Shown in pieces: positions 43,760 to 52,983 of a DNA stretch of 64,000 nucleotides. Under the pieces are notes generated by a model that had not been told where the DNA came from, searched no databases, and saw only the letters and a list, made by a program, of their open reading frames with translations. The position numbers and the translations under genes are program-made. Each line of letters begins with the position of its first letter. Within the stretch, counting starts at the first letter, position 1. The stretch spans positions 2,838,550-2,902,549 of the forward strand of contig NZ_CP090958.1 in assembly GCF_025787225.1 (NCBI RefSeq), given 5' to 3'. This DNA is from Saxibacter everestensis (GTDB lineage Bacteria; Actinomycetota; Actinomycetes; Actinomycetales; Brevibacteriaceae).

Positions 43760-44839
43760 ATGGCGGTACGTGTTCGCCCAGATCTCGCAGGCATCACCGG
43801 GTACGTTCCGGGCCGTACCGTACCTGGGGCGGTCAAGCTTGCAAGCAACGAGTCCGGGATCGGGCCGCTGCCGAGCGTGGTGCAGGCGATGGCATCAGCC
43901 GGTGAACTGATCAACCGCTACCCGGATAACAACGCGAGCGTGCTGACGGCGAAGCTGGCCGCGAAGTTCGGAGTCGACACCGAACAGATCGTTGTCGGCT
44001 GCGGCTCGGTGATGCTGTGCCAGCAGCTGATCCAGGCCACCTGTGCACAGGGACAGAAAGTCGCGTTCGGTTGGCGCTCGTTCGAGGCGTACCCGCTTCT
44101 GACCCGGACCGCCGGTGCGGAGCCGCTGATGGTGCCGATCACCGAACAGCAGGCGCTCGACCTGGATGCACTGGCGGACGCCGTGATCGCTGAGGCGGAC
44201 AATGTCGGTCTCGTGTTTCTGTGCACCCCGAACAATCCGACCGGCACGACCCTGAGCCGCGAGGAGATCAACGGCTTCCTGGCCAAGGTTCCGGGAGACA
44301 TCACGGTCGTGCTCGATGAGGCCTACCGTGAGTTCGCGACCGATGGCAGCCCCGATGGCACCGAGTTCCTCGTCGATGACAACGGAAATCCGCGGGACAA
44401 CGTCGTGGTGCTGCGCACTTTTTCAAAGGCCTACGGCCTTGCCGGCCTTCGGGTCGGCTACGCCATCGGTCACCCCGCGCTGCTGAACGCGGTGCGCGCC
44501 GTGCACGTGCCGTTCAGCGTGAACTCGCTAGCGCTGGCGGCCGCCGAGGTGTCGTTGGATGCCGAGGACGAGCTGACCGAGCGGGTCGGCACGGTGACCA
44601 CGGAACGCGCAAGGGTCACCGACGAGCTCAAGGCCCTTGGCCTGCCGGTGACCGAATCGCAGGCGAACTTCGTCTGGCTGGCTCTTGGCGAGGGGACGGC
44701 GGCATTCGACGCCTTCATGCAGGAGCACAAGGTCATCGTCCGGGCCTTCGCCGGTGATGGCGCACGGGTCACCATCTCGACGCCTGACGACAACGATGCC
44801 TTCCTGCGCGCCATCCGCGACTACGCCGGGCAGGCGTAA
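43760..44839 (+). CDS. HisC/Pat-like aminotransferase
   Basis: A 359-residue PLP aminotransferase: LASNESGIGPLPSV, CTPNNPTGTTL, VVLDEAYREF, PLP lysine in RTFSKAYGLAGLRVGY. It is a paralogue of the enzyme at 22842. Actinobacterial proteins of this type are often aromatic (Pat) rather than histidinol-phosphate transaminases. It follows bkdABC by 118 bp; a role in aromatic or branched amino acid turnover is plausible, not shown. GGAG lies somewhat far (about 12 nt) from the ATG. Confidence 0.87.
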   Translation: MAVRVRPDLAGITGYVPGRTVPGAVKLASNESGIGPLPSVVQAMASAGELINRYPDNNASVLTAKLAAKFGVDTEQIVVGCGSVMLCQQLIQATCAQGQKVAFGWRSFEAYPLLTRTAGAEPLMVPITEQQALDLDALADAVIAEADNVGLVFLCTPNNPTGTTLSREEINGFLAKVPGDITVVLDEAYREFATDGSPDGTEFLVDDNGNPRDNVVVLRTFSKAYGLAGLRVGYAIGHPALLNAVRAVHVPFSVNSLALAAAEVSLDAEDELTERVGTVTTERARVTDELKALGLPVTESQANFVWLALGEGTAAFDAFMQEHKVIVRAFAGDGARVTISTPDDNDAFLRAIRDYAGQA

Positions 44840-44966
44840 TCAAGTAGCGGCGGTCGTAGCCAACCGAACAGTAACGGTCCGCGGCTGCTGACCTTCATAA
44901 CTGAATCACCATGCACAGGCGGCGTTTCCTGCTGCCTAAATGAACAGCATCGAGAAAGAGGAATCA

Positions 44967-46424
44967 ATGGCGATCTCCCATCAAGGTCCGGTACCGGAGA
45001 CGGGACAGCATGACGGTTCGGCACCGGAGGCAAACCATCTGAGCCACGGCATGAGCACGCGCCAGATCACGATGATGAGCTTGGGCACTGCCATCGGCAC
45101 CGGGCTGTTCGTCGGTTCGGCGGCCGGGATCGGCATCGCGGGACCGGCGATCGTGATTTCCTACGCAATCGCCGGTGTCCTACTGATCTTCGTGATGCGA
45201 ATGCTCGGCGAGATGGCCGCCGCTCACCCAAGCTCGGGCTCATTCTCGACCTATGCCGAGAAAGCCCTTGGCAAGGCCGGCGGGGCGACCATCGGCTGGG
45301 TCTGGTGGTTCCAGATGATGATGGTGGCCGCGATCGAGTCCGTCGTGGCCGGCGGATTCCTGGCCGGCTGGACCGGCCTGCCCCAGTGGTTGATGACGCT
45401 CGTCATTCTGCTGGCATTCACCGGAGTCAACATGTTCCAGGTCTCGCGTTTCGGCGAACTGGAGTTCTGGTTCGCCTCGATCAAGGTCGCGGCTGTTATC
45501 GCATTCCTGGTGATCGGCATCGTCGCGGTGGCCGGCCTGATCGGCCCCGGATCGCCTGGGCTGACGAACATCTCGGAGCACGGCGGCGTGTTCCCCAACG
45601 GCGTGACCGGTATGTTCGCCGGCCTGCTCGCGGTGATCTTCTCCTTCGGTGGCATCGAGGTGGTTGCTCTGGCCGCCGCGGAATCCAACGATCCCGGCCG
45701 CAATATCCAGAAGGCCGTTCGCAACGTAGTCTGGCGCATCCTGCTGTTCTACGTCGGCTCGATGGCGATCATGGTGCTCGTCCTGCCGTGGAACTCATTC
45801 GATGCCGGCGACGATTCGCCTGGCCCCTTTGTTCAGGTGCTGAGCCAAATCGGTCTGCCATACGCCGATATCATCATGCAGATCATCATCATGGTGTCGC
45901 TGCTCTCCGCGCTGAACGCGACCCTCTACGCCGCCAGCCGGATGGCTTACTCGCTGTCCAGCCGCGGGCAGGCTCCTCGGCTACTGCAAAAGGTTGGCAC
46001 GAATGGCGTGCCTCGGGTCGCCGTCGTTGCCTCGTCGCTTGTCGGCCTCGTCGTGGTCCTGCTGTCGTTCTTCGGCCAGCAGGTGTTCATGAGCCTGTTG
46101 TCGGCGGTCGGGTCGACGCTTATCATTCTGTTCTGCACAGTGACGATCTCGCACATCATTCTGCGGCGGCGTTATGAAAGCAGCGGCGACACCCGGGAGC
46201 TGCCGTTCAAGATGTGGGCCTTCCCGTATCTGTCCTGGATCACCCTCGGCGCGCTACTGCTGATCATCGCCATGCTGCTGGCCAACTCCGCGACCCGAGC
46301 GCCGCTGCTGATGCTGCTGGCGATCACGGCGGTAATCGCACTGTGCTGCGTCTGGCACAACCGTGGCAACAACAAGTCGCCGTTGGGAAACACGCTGTTC
46401 CCACCTGAGGATTCGAGCCGGTAG
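44967..46424 (+). CDS. Amino acid permease (APC/AAT family)
   Basis: A 485-residue permease with 12 helices. MSLGTAIGTGLFVGSA, the AAT-family loop GEMAAAHPSSGSFSTYA and SFGGIEVVALAAAES are typical of GabP/CycA/aromatic amino-acid carriers. Start ATG 44967 has GAGG 7 nt upstream. It follows the aminotransferase in the same direction and may import a substrate of that enzyme or of the bkd route. The exact amino acid is unknown. Confidence 0.9.
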   Translation: MAISHQGPVPETGQHDGSAPEANHLSHGMSTRQITMMSLGTAIGTGLFVGSAAGIGIAGPAIVISYAIAGVLLIFVMRMLGEMAAAHPSSGSFSTYAEKALGKAGGATIGWVWWFQMMMVAAIESVVAGGFLAGWTGLPQWLMTLVILLAFTGVNMFQVSRFGELEFWFASIKVAAVIAFLVIGIVAVAGLIGPGSPGLTNISEHGGVFPNGVTGMFAGLLAVIFSFGGIEVVALAAAESNDPGRNIQKAVRNVVWRILLFYVGSMAIMVLVLPWNSFDAGDDSPGPFVQVLSQIGLPYADIIMQIIIMVSLLSALNATLYAASRMAYSLSSRGQAPRLLQKVGTNGVPRVAVVASSLVGLVVVLLSFFGQQVFMSLLSAVGSTLIILFCTVTISHIILRRRYESSGDTRELPFKMWAFPYLSWITLGALLLIIAMLLANSATRAPLLMLLAITAVIALCCVWHNRGNNKSPLGNTLFPPEDSSR

Positions 46425-46468
46425 CTGCCCGTGCGTCCGGCGGCGGATGCCGTGCTCCCGGTGCCGGA

Positions 46469-46489
46469 CGGCGCTCGGCCCGAGCGCCG
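46469..46489. terminator. Hairpin between convergent permease and PrsW genes
   Basis: CGGCGCTCG-gcc-CGAGCGCCG is a perfect 9-bp stem in the 106-bp convergent gap. A T-run is missing. Confidence 0.6.
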
Positions 46490-46530
46490 GGCGCCGGCGC
46501 GGCGCTCACAAGCCGTGCCCAGGCGGCGGA

Positions 46531-48048
46531 TCAGACCCGTACCAGGTAACCGGCGTTCACTCGGGCAAATAGCTGCTGGCGATCCGCCGAAAGCTGGTCG
46601 AGAAGCCTGCGCTCCTCGATCTGCACCGTCTGTTTGGCCCTGCCGCCAAGCAGACGCTGGCGGACGAAAGCCAGTTCCGCAGCGGTATGGATGAACTTTT
46701 TCATAACCTGCTTGCCGCCGGGATAGCGATCAGCCCATTTCTTGCCCTGGCTGCGACCGGCCCAGGTGCCGAGCATATCGACCTCCTGGTGGGTCAGCCA
46801 GCCGACATTGGCGTACTCGCCGAGGCGGACCCTGGTGAGCTTCGACTCGCTGCGCATCAGCACGATGATGACCGAAACCCAGGCAACGAAGATCGGGAAC
46901 AAAATCAGGCAGTAGAGCAACAACATCGCCATCTCGTCCTGGGCAAACGTCGCGATTCCGTTCCACAGGGCATGCAGCAGCATTGCCGGAATGAGCCCTA
47001 GGAAGAAGAAGCCGATTGCACCCAAGGGACCGGTCTTTCTGGCTGCTATTCCGAGGAAAATGCCGGTCATCGACGTGTACATGGCATGACCGAACAAGCC
47101 GAAACCACCGCGCAGGATCGCATTGATGAAGAGTCCACCGACGCCACCCTGAGCGAGCGAATCCGAGAAGTACAAGATGTTCTCGGTGAAGGCGAAGCCA
47201 GCGCCGACCAGCATGCCGTACACCAGCCCGTCGAGGGGGCCGTTGAAGTACTTCCGCCCGGCTAGTAGGAGGATCAGCAGCCCGAGGCCCTTCGCGAATT
47301 CCTCCAGCATCGGCGCCTCGATCACCGCACTGTACACATCGCTCGCGGCATACTGGCCACCGCTCGCGACGGCGACGGCAACCATTCGCGCCACTCCGAT
47401 GACCATGGTGATGACGACCGAGGCAACGCCACCCCACAGCACCGCGATAATCAAGGCGAGTTTGGGCTGCGGATGCCACATGTCGATCAGCAGCACGGAG
47501 CAGATGATCAACGACAGTGGAACGAGGGCGACGATCATCGTGCCGATGAACGAGGCGGGTCCGAGCGCCAAAGCCAGCAACGCCGAGATGACGACCGCAC
47601 CGAGGCCGAGCAGTCCGGCCCCGATCCAGGCCAGCACCTTTGCGGTTTCCGTTCTGCGGACAGGCTGTGTCCACACAGCCTGTGCCTGCGGAGCCATCGG
47701 CGCGTGCACCCGAAACTGCTGCTGCGTGTGCACCGGAACGGCATAAAGCCGGGGCTGTGAATACTGCACCTGCCTGGGCTCCTGCTGAAACTGTGGCTGC
47801 GCGTGCTGGGGTGCCTGACGGAAGTGCGGCTGGGGCTGGTACTGCTGGGGTGGAACCCCGTGTGGCTGGGCCGGGAGCTGCTGTGGCTGAAACTGCTGCG
47901 GGGCGGGCCGGGCCTGCGGCGCGGGCTGCTGCGGGAAACCCGGTGGCTGGCCAAATTCTTGTGGCAGGCGATCCGGGGGCATGGGGCCATATGACGGCGG
48001 CGCAACCGCCGGTTGCTCGGCGGGAGGGCGAGGCGTATTGCTGGTCAT
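46531..48048 (-). CDS. PrsW-family intramembrane protease
   Basis: A 505-residue membrane protein. The first ~125 residues are Pro/Gln-rich and probably disordered in the cytoplasm. The membrane part holds the PrsW motifs: Glu249-Glu250-x2-Lys253 (MLEEFAKG), FAFTEN (285-290), His321 and HALWNG near 359. PrsW in Bacillus cleaves an anti-sigma factor under envelope stress. The target here is unknown; no sigma/anti-sigma genes are adjacent. Confidence 0.9.
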   Translation of the reverse strand: MTSNTPRPPAEQPAVAPPSYGPMPPDRLPQEFGQPPGFPQQPAPQARPAPQQFQPQQLPAQPHGVPPQQYQPQPHFRQAPQHAQPQFQQEPRQVQYSQPRLYAVPVHTQQQFRVHAPMAPQAQAVWTQPVRRTETAKVLAWIGAGLLGLGAVVISALLALALGPASFIGTMIVALVPLSLIICSVLLIDMWHPQPKLALIIAVLWGGVASVVITMVIGVARMVAVAVASGGQYAASDVYSAVIEAPMLEEFAKGLGLLILLLAGRKYFNGPLDGLVYGMLVGAGFAFTENILYFSDSLAQGGVGGLFINAILRGGFGLFGHAMYTSMTGIFLGIAARKTGPLGAIGFFFLGLIPAMLLHALWNGIATFAQDEMAMLLLYCLILFPIFVAWVSVIIVLMRSESKLTRVRLGEYANVGWLTHQEVDMLGTWAGRSQGKKWADRYPGGKQVMKKFIHTAAELAFVRQRLLGGRAKQTVQIEERRLLDQLSADRQQLFARVNAGYLVRV

Positions 48049-48115
48049 GGAACGACCCTACGTTGAAGTCCTTGACAGTCGCTGAGTCTTGCCAGAACTG
48101 CTACATGGCTCCCGC

Positions 48116-48973
48116 TCAGGAGCGCGCCGTTTCGGTGAGCAGGTAGGCGAGCAACAGCTCGGCAAGCACCAAGGGTTGCTCCTCGGGAAGGAAGTGGCCG
48201 CAACCAGCAAGCTCCTGTCCGGAGGCTCGGGGCGCAAACGGCCGCCAGGCGGCGAGGACATCCGTCCCGCCGACGAGTCCTCCCTCTCCCCACAAGAGCT
48301 GAGTGGGGATCATGATCTGTCGGCCCGCCTCGAAGTCAGCACTGTCAAGCTCGAGGTCGGGAATCGTCGCACGGTAGTCGTCGAAGCCGGCTCGCAACGC
48401 CCCGGGGCGGGAGAACGCGGCCACGTAATGCGGAATCGCTTCCTCTACCGCCGCCCGCTGGACGGCCCAATGCTCGAAGAAGTACCGCAGGTACGCGTCA
48501 ACATTCGCTCCCACGAGCAGTTCCGGCAGATCGGGCTTCATGTGGAATAGCCAGTGCCAGTACCCGCGTGCCGTCTCGGGAGTGCCGCTGCGGAACGTAT
48601 GCAGCGTGGGGCAGATGTCCAGCAAGGACAGGTGAGTTAACGCCTCCGGGTAATCAAGGGCGAAACGGTGCGCGACCCGGGCGCCGCGGTCGTGGCCGAC
48701 CAGCCGGACCGTGTCATAACCAAGCACGGTGACCAGTTCGCGGATGTCCTGGGCCATCCGCGCCTTATCGTATCCGGTGACCGGCTTGTCGCTGAGTCCA
48801 TACCCGCGCAGGTCGGGAGCTACCACGCGAAAGTGCTCGGCGAGAAGTGGCTCTACCAGCCGCCAGCAGTACGAGGTCTGCGGCCAGCCGTGCAACAACA
48901 CCACAAGAGGGCCGTCGCCGCCGCTGTCGCGGTAGTTCATGGTCAGGTCGGGTAGCCGTCTCGAAGTCTCCAT
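48116..48973 (-). CDS. Alpha/beta hydrolase resembling haloacetate/fluoroacetate dehalogenase
   Basis: A 285-residue hydrolase with an Asp nucleophile: GHDRGARVAHR gives Asp95, Arg96 and Arg99; His140-Trp141 (YWHW), Tyr200 and His260 (GCGHFLPEEQP) follow. In fluoroacetate dehalogenase the set is Asp110, Arg111, Arg114, His155, Trp156, Tyr219 and His280, with almost the same spacing. It may release halide from haloacetates; an epoxide hydrolase is the main alternative. It diverges from a CGNR regulator across a 44-bp gap with a palindrome. No ribosome binding site is seen at the ATG. Confidence 0.8.
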   Translation of the reverse strand: METSRRLPDLTMNYRDSGGDGPLVVLLHGWPQTSYCWRLVEPLLAEHFRVVAPDLRGYGLSDKPVTGYDKARMAQDIRELVTVLGYDTVRLVGHDRGARVAHRFALDYPEALTHLSLLDICPTLHTFRSGTPETARGYWHWLFHMKPDLPELLVGANVDAYLRYFFEHWAVQRAAVEEAIPHYVAAFSRPGALRAGFDDYRATIPDLELDSADFEAGRQIMIPTQLLWGEGGLVGGTDVLAAWRPFAPRASGQELAGCGHFLPEEQPLVLAELLLAYLLTETARS

Positions 48974-48981
48974 TCAGCTAT

Positions 48982-49002
48982 CTAACCATCTAAACCGGTT
49001 AG
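48982..49002. promoter_or_regulatory. Candidate operator between dehalogenase-like and CGNR genes
   Basis: CTAACC-N9-GGTTAG is a perfect 6-bp inverted repeat centred in the 44-bp divergent gap, where one bound protein could control both genes. Confidence 0.5.
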
Positions 49003-49017
49003 TGCAATAATGTCCGC

Positions 49018-49575
49018 ATGGATCACTGGCTTTTCATCGGCGGGGCGACGTGCCTCGACTTCGTCAACACTCTTCGAGACCGTTGGGCGGAGGAGCCTAC
49101 GGAGACGCTTCGGGAACCAGCTGATTTGGCTGCCTGGTCCGCCGCTGCGGGTGTGGCCGAGACCCTCCTCCCGATCGACGATGGCGATCTCGCTAGGGCA
49201 GTTACAGTTCGCGCGGTCCTCTTCCGGCTCCTGACTCAGAGCGACGACATCGGGGCCGCAGACATCGCACTACTCAACAAACTCGCCGCCGCGGCGCCTC
49301 GCCCCGTCCTCGGCCGCATCCAGGCAGCAGAGCTCCCCACTGTCCGACCTCCACGCGCCACCACGGCAAACGACATCCTCGGCCTCGTAATTGCGGACGC
49401 GCTCGAGCTGCTCGCCGAGCATGGGACTGCGCCCGTGAAGGAATGCGAACATCCACGATGCGGTCTGCGGTACCTCGACGCCTCAAGGGGCGGACGACGG
49501 CGTTGGTGCTCAATGCAACGCTGCGGCAACCGTGCCAAGGTGCGGCGCTACGACCGAAACCATGCCTCGGACTGA
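49018..49575 (+). CDS. CGNR zinc-finger (ABATE-domain) regulator
   Basis: A 185-residue protein: N-terminal ABATE domain (FIGGATCLDFVNTL) and a C-terminal CGNR zinc finger (KECEHPRCG...WCSMQRCGNRAKVRRY) that binds DNA. Such proteins are thought to be stress or xenobiotic-responsive regulators. Divergent from the dehalogenase-like gene with a shared palindrome, it is the likely regulator of that gene. Confidence 0.9.
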   Translation: MDHWLFIGGATCLDFVNTLRDRWAEEPTETLREPADLAAWSAAAGVAETLLPIDDGDLARAVTVRAVLFRLLTQSDDIGAADIALLNKLAAAAPRPVLGRIQAAELPTVRPPRATTANDILGLVIADALELLAEHGTAPVKECEHPRCGLRYLDASRGGRRRWCSMQRCGNRAKVRRYDRNHASD

Positions 49576-49601
49576 AGAGTGGTCGGGGCCCCCAGCCGGG
49601 C

Positions 49602-50390
49602 CTAGCGACCCTCGAACTGCGGCGCCCGTTTCTGCTGGAACGCCGCGAAGCCCTCCAGGTAGTCCTTGGTCTGCCGGGCAGCTTCCTGGGCTTCGGCCTC
49701 GGCGGTCATCACATCGTGGAGCGGCTGCCGTTGATCGAAGTACAGCTGCGCAAGAGCTTTCGATGCCGCGAAGGCGCGAGTTGGCCCGGTAGCGACCTTT
49801 ACCGCTGTCGACCTGACCGCATCCAGCAGCTCGGCATCCGGAATCGCGCGCGAAACGAGTCCGTACTCCGCGGCCTGCGTGCCCGAGATCAGCTCGCCGG
49901 TGTAGATCAAATCCATTGCGCGGTGGTACCCGAGCCGGTCGACGAAGAACGCGTGGGCACCTGAATCGGGCACAGCGCCGATCGCGCCAAAAGGACTGCC
50001 GAACTTCGCGGACTCACCGGCGTAAATCACATCGCAGGCGGCGGCCAGGCCGAACCCGACGCCCAGTGCGGCACCCTGCACCGACGCGAAAGTCGGCACG
50101 GCCAGCGATCGGATGGCGCGGATCGCCGGCGCCACCTCGCCGTTCAGAAACCCGAGGGCGTCGTCGGTCCGCGGATCGACCGCAGAGATGTCCCGGCCGG
50201 CGCAGAAAACCTTGCCCTCGCCACGCAGGATGACGGCGCGCACCGCGTTCGCTCCTACTGCCGCGGCAATCTCGTCCACCGCCGCTGCGAGCGAGCGCAG
50301 GGCCGATTCGTCCACGGCATTACGCTGCGCCGGTCCGTCGAGCACAAGCTCGGCCACGAACCCGTCAATAGTGTGTCGGATCTCGGTCAT
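49602..50390 (-). CDS. Enoyl-CoA hydratase/isomerase of the phenylacetate cluster
   Basis: A 262-residue crotonase: oxyanion-hole motif VFCAGRDIS, ASVQGAALGVGFGLAAACD and AIPDAE. It lies 68 bp after paaE in the same direction and probably serves the paa pathway, as PaaG (ring-epoxide isomerase) or PaaF (hydratase). A Glu in the usual second acid position is not evident, so the exact step is open. Confidence 0.8.
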   Translation of the reverse strand: MTEIRHTIDGFVAELVLDGPAQRNAVDESALRSLAAAVDEIAAAVGANAVRAVILRGEGKVFCAGRDISAVDPRTDDALGFLNGEVAPAIRAIRSLAVPTFASVQGAALGVGFGLAAACDVIYAGESAKFGSPFGAIGAVPDSGAHAFFVDRLGYHRAMDLIYTGELISGTQAAEYGLVSRAIPDAELLDAVRSTAVKVATGPTRAFAASKALAQLYFDQRQPLHDVMTAEAEAQEAARQTKDYLEGFAAFQQKRAPQFEGR

Positions 50391-50458
50391 CTTGCTCCTA
50401 TCGAAGGACCGGCGCCGGTCGGCCAGTCGCGCGTCGGCTCCGCGTGCGTTCTTCGAAC

Positions 50459-51589
50459 CTACCGGTCGTAGTCGACCTCGACATCGTCGGAGGTCGGAGT
50501 GGACTGACAGGTCAGCACGTAACCGGCCTTCAACTCGTCGGGTTCAAGCGCGAAGTTGTCTGCCATGTCCACGGTTCCCTTCACCAGGACGGCCTTGCAG
50601 GTTCCGCACACACCGCCGGCGCAGGCAAATGGCACGTCTGCACGCTTGCGCAAGGCTGCGGTCAGGATCGTTTCCGGATCTTCCGCCGGGGTGTCAACGG
50701 TCGCGCTCCGGCCATCCAGCCGGAACGTGACATGCCGCTGCGGGCCGGAAGCGGCCTTCTCGCTGACCGGCCGCGGCGTAGAACGGGCCGGAGAGTCCCC
50801 GGTGCTGAACAGCTCGAAGTGCACCCGGGCACGGTCCACACCGGCGGCGTCCAAAGTCTTTCGCGAGAGTTCAACCAGCTCAAGCGGGCCGCATAGGAAC
50901 CACTCGTCGACGGATTCCGGGCGGACGATGTAGTGGAGCAGTTTCTCCAGCTTCGGCGCATCGATCCGGCCGGAGTACAGCTCGGCGTCCCTGCCCTCGC
51001 GGGAGAGCACATGGTGCACGTCGAACCTGGCAGGGAACCGGTCTTTCAGGTCCGCGATCTCTTCCAGGAACATCACCTCGGCCGCTGTTCGGTTGGCATA
51101 GACCAGGGTGAACCGTGAGTGCGCCGACGTCTGCAGCACCGATTCAGCGAGCGCCATCACGGGGGTGATGCCGCTTCCCGCGACGAGTGCCACGACCCGT
51201 CCCGAGCTGTCCGGAGTCGCCGACGATGTGAACGAACCCTGTGGGTTCATCACCTCAAGTGTGTCCCCCGGTTTCAAGGTGGATCGCACGAAGGTCGAGA
51301 ACAGCCCGCCGTAGGTTTCCTTGACGCCGATCTTCAGTTCGCGACCGTTCGGCACAGCGCACAGGGAATAGCTCCGCCGGATGTCCTGACCATCGACGGT
51401 CGCCTTTAACGCGACGTGCTGGCCCGGAATGTACTCGAACTGCTCGGCCAGCTCCGGCGGGATCGTGAAGCTGACTTCAACTGCTTCCGCGGTGAGCTCC
51501 CGGATGCCGGAGACAACCAGCGGAAAGAAGCGATGCCGCCGTCGAGCGGGCGGCACCGTCGAAGGTTCCGAGAAGGAGATGCCGTTCAT
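50459..51589 (-). CDS. paaE: Phenylacetyl-CoA epoxidase reductase subunit
   Basis: A 376-residue flavoreductase: FAD domain (RRSYSLCAV), NAD domain (GSGITPVMALAES, WFLCGPLELV) and a C-terminal plant-type [2Fe-2S] ferredoxin domain (CAGGVCGTCKA plus a later Cys). It feeds electrons to the PaaABC oxygenase. Its ATG directly abuts the paaD stop codon. Confidence 0.93.
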   Translation of the reverse strand: MNGISFSEPSTVPPARRRHRFFPLVVSGIRELTAEAVEVSFTIPPELAEQFEYIPGQHVALKATVDGQDIRRSYSLCAVPNGRELKIGVKETYGGLFSTFVRSTLKPGDTLEVMNPQGSFTSSATPDSSGRVVALVAGSGITPVMALAESVLQTSAHSRFTLVYANRTAAEVMFLEEIADLKDRFPARFDVHHVLSREGRDAELYSGRIDAPKLEKLLHYIVRPESVDEWFLCGPLELVELSRKTLDAAGVDRARVHFELFSTGDSPARSTPRPVSEKAASGPQRHVTFRLDGRSATVDTPAEDPETILTAALRKRADVPFACAGGVCGTCKAVLVKGTVDMADNFALEPDELKAGYVLTCQSTPTSDDVEVDYDR

Positions 51590-52099
51590 CTAATGCACCT
51601 TGAAGTAGTCGAAGGGTTCGCGGCATGCGCGGCAGCGGTAGAGGGCTTTGCAGGCTGTGGAACCGAACCGGGTCAGTTCCTCGGTGTTAAGTGAGCCGCA
51701 CAACGGGCACTTGACGCTGAGCGTCAGCGGAATCGGCCCCTCGTTCATCGTCGACTTCCCACTTGGCGGAGCTATGCCGTACTCCTCAAGCTTTCGCTTG
51801 CCCTCGACGCTCATCCAGTCGGTGCTCCACGCAGGGCTGAGCACGGTGCGCACCTCCGCGTCGTCTACTCCGTGGTCGGCAAGCACTCGCATGATGTCGG
51901 CGCGGATCGCATCGACCGCAGGACAGCCGGAATAGGTCGGCGTGATGGTCACGACGATCCGGCCTGACTCGGCGTCCACATCGATATCGCGCAGGATGCC
52001 GAGGTCCTCGATGCTCAGGACAGGCACCTCGGGATCCGGCACCGCTGCAATCAGTTCGCGCAAATCCTGGGCGCTCAGCGTCACGGTCATCGCTACCAC
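51590..52099 (-). CDS. paaD: Phenylacetyl-CoA epoxidase assembly protein
   Basis: A 169-residue DUF59/MIP18-type protein with a C-terminal zinc ribbon (KCPLCGS...YRCRACREPF). PaaD is needed for an active epoxidase, probably in metal-cluster maturation. GTG 52099 has GGAG 4 nt upstream and overlaps paaC; ATG 52090 is the alternative. Confidence 0.92.
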   Translation of the reverse strand: MVAMTVTLSAQDLRELIAAVPDPEVPVLSIEDLGILRDIDVDAESGRIVVTITPTYSGCPAVDAIRADIMRVLADHGVDDAEVRTVLSPAWSTDWMSVEGKRKLEEYGIAPPSGKSTMNEGPIPLTLSVKCPLCGSLNTEELTRFGSTACKALYRCRACREPFDYFKVH

Positions 52100-52983
52100 G
52101 TCGCTCCGGGATGGGCGCGGCCCAGCACCTGCATTTCGGCCAGAATGTAGCCCAGGTGCTGGGAATGCTGACCCCAGCGGCCCCGCGCCATCGCGGCGGG
52201 CGCCTCGGGTCGCTCAAGCGCGGCTTCTTCGAGCACAGCGGCAAGAGCGGAATCGAACGAGCCGCGGCGGGCGGCGATATCGACGGCCACCCCACGGTCG
52301 ATCAGCTCCTCGAACGGAGCATTGCTGAACAACTCGTCAAGGTAGGGCCAGCGGCTGGCGAGGGCGGCCTGCATCCGGTCGTGGCTCTCGTCCGTGCCGT
52401 CACCCAGCCGAATGGTCCAGGTCGCGGCATGTTCCAGGTGGTAGCGGACTTCCTTGATTGCCTTGGCGGCAACGGCTGCCAGGAACGGGTCGGTCGAATT
52501 CACCAACTGGCCGAACAGTTCGCGTTGATAGAGCGCGACCAGCAGCAGGCGGGCGATCACCTCCGCGAAGTCGCCATTGGGTTGCTCGACCAGGTGCGAC
52601 GAAGTGAATTCAGCCTCATCGCGGAAGTACGCCAGTTCGTCCTCCGACCTGCTATCGGACCGTCCGGCGTACTGCAGCAGCGCGCGCGCCTGTCCGAGGT
52701 TGTCGAGTCCGATGTTGGCCAGCGCAACGTCTTCCTCCAGCTCCGGCGCCCGGGAGACCAGCTCGCCGAGCCGCTGCGCCAGGATGAGGGCATCGTCGCC
52801 GAGCGCGAGCGCGTACCGGGCCGTTTCGGCATCCGGCGAGTCGATTGCCGTGACGTCGATGCCTGGGAGGGCCGCGGCGGGCGCGAGCGGGTCCGCCTGC
52901 GGATGCTCGTGCAACTCCTCGTCGGTTATCTGCCGTGCCGCCGGAAGCCCCGCGGATTCCGGCTGCTTGGAACCGGGGTTCAT
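52093..52983 (-). CDS. paaC: Phenylacetyl-CoA epoxidase structural subunit
   Basis: A 296-residue ferritin-like subunit that scaffolds the catalytic PaaA: ALILAQRLGELVSRAPELEEDVALANI at the first helices and REVRYHLEHAATWTIRLGDG later. The N-terminus carries ~40 extra residues rich in Pro and Ala. It overlaps paaB by 4 bp. Confidence 0.93.
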   Translation of the reverse strand: MNPGSKQPESAGLPAARQITDEELHEHPQADPLAPAAALPGIDVTAIDSPDAETARYALALGDDALILAQRLGELVSRAPELEEDVALANIGLDNLGQARALLQYAGRSDSRSEDELAYFRDEAEFTSSHLVEQPNGDFAEVIARLLLVALYQRELFGQLVNSTDPFLAAVAAKAIKEVRYHLEHAATWTIRLGDGTDESHDRMQAALASRWPYLDELFSNAPFEELIDRGVAVDIAARRGSFDSALAAVLEEAALERPEAPAAMARGRWGQHSQHLGYILAEMQVLGRAHPGATW

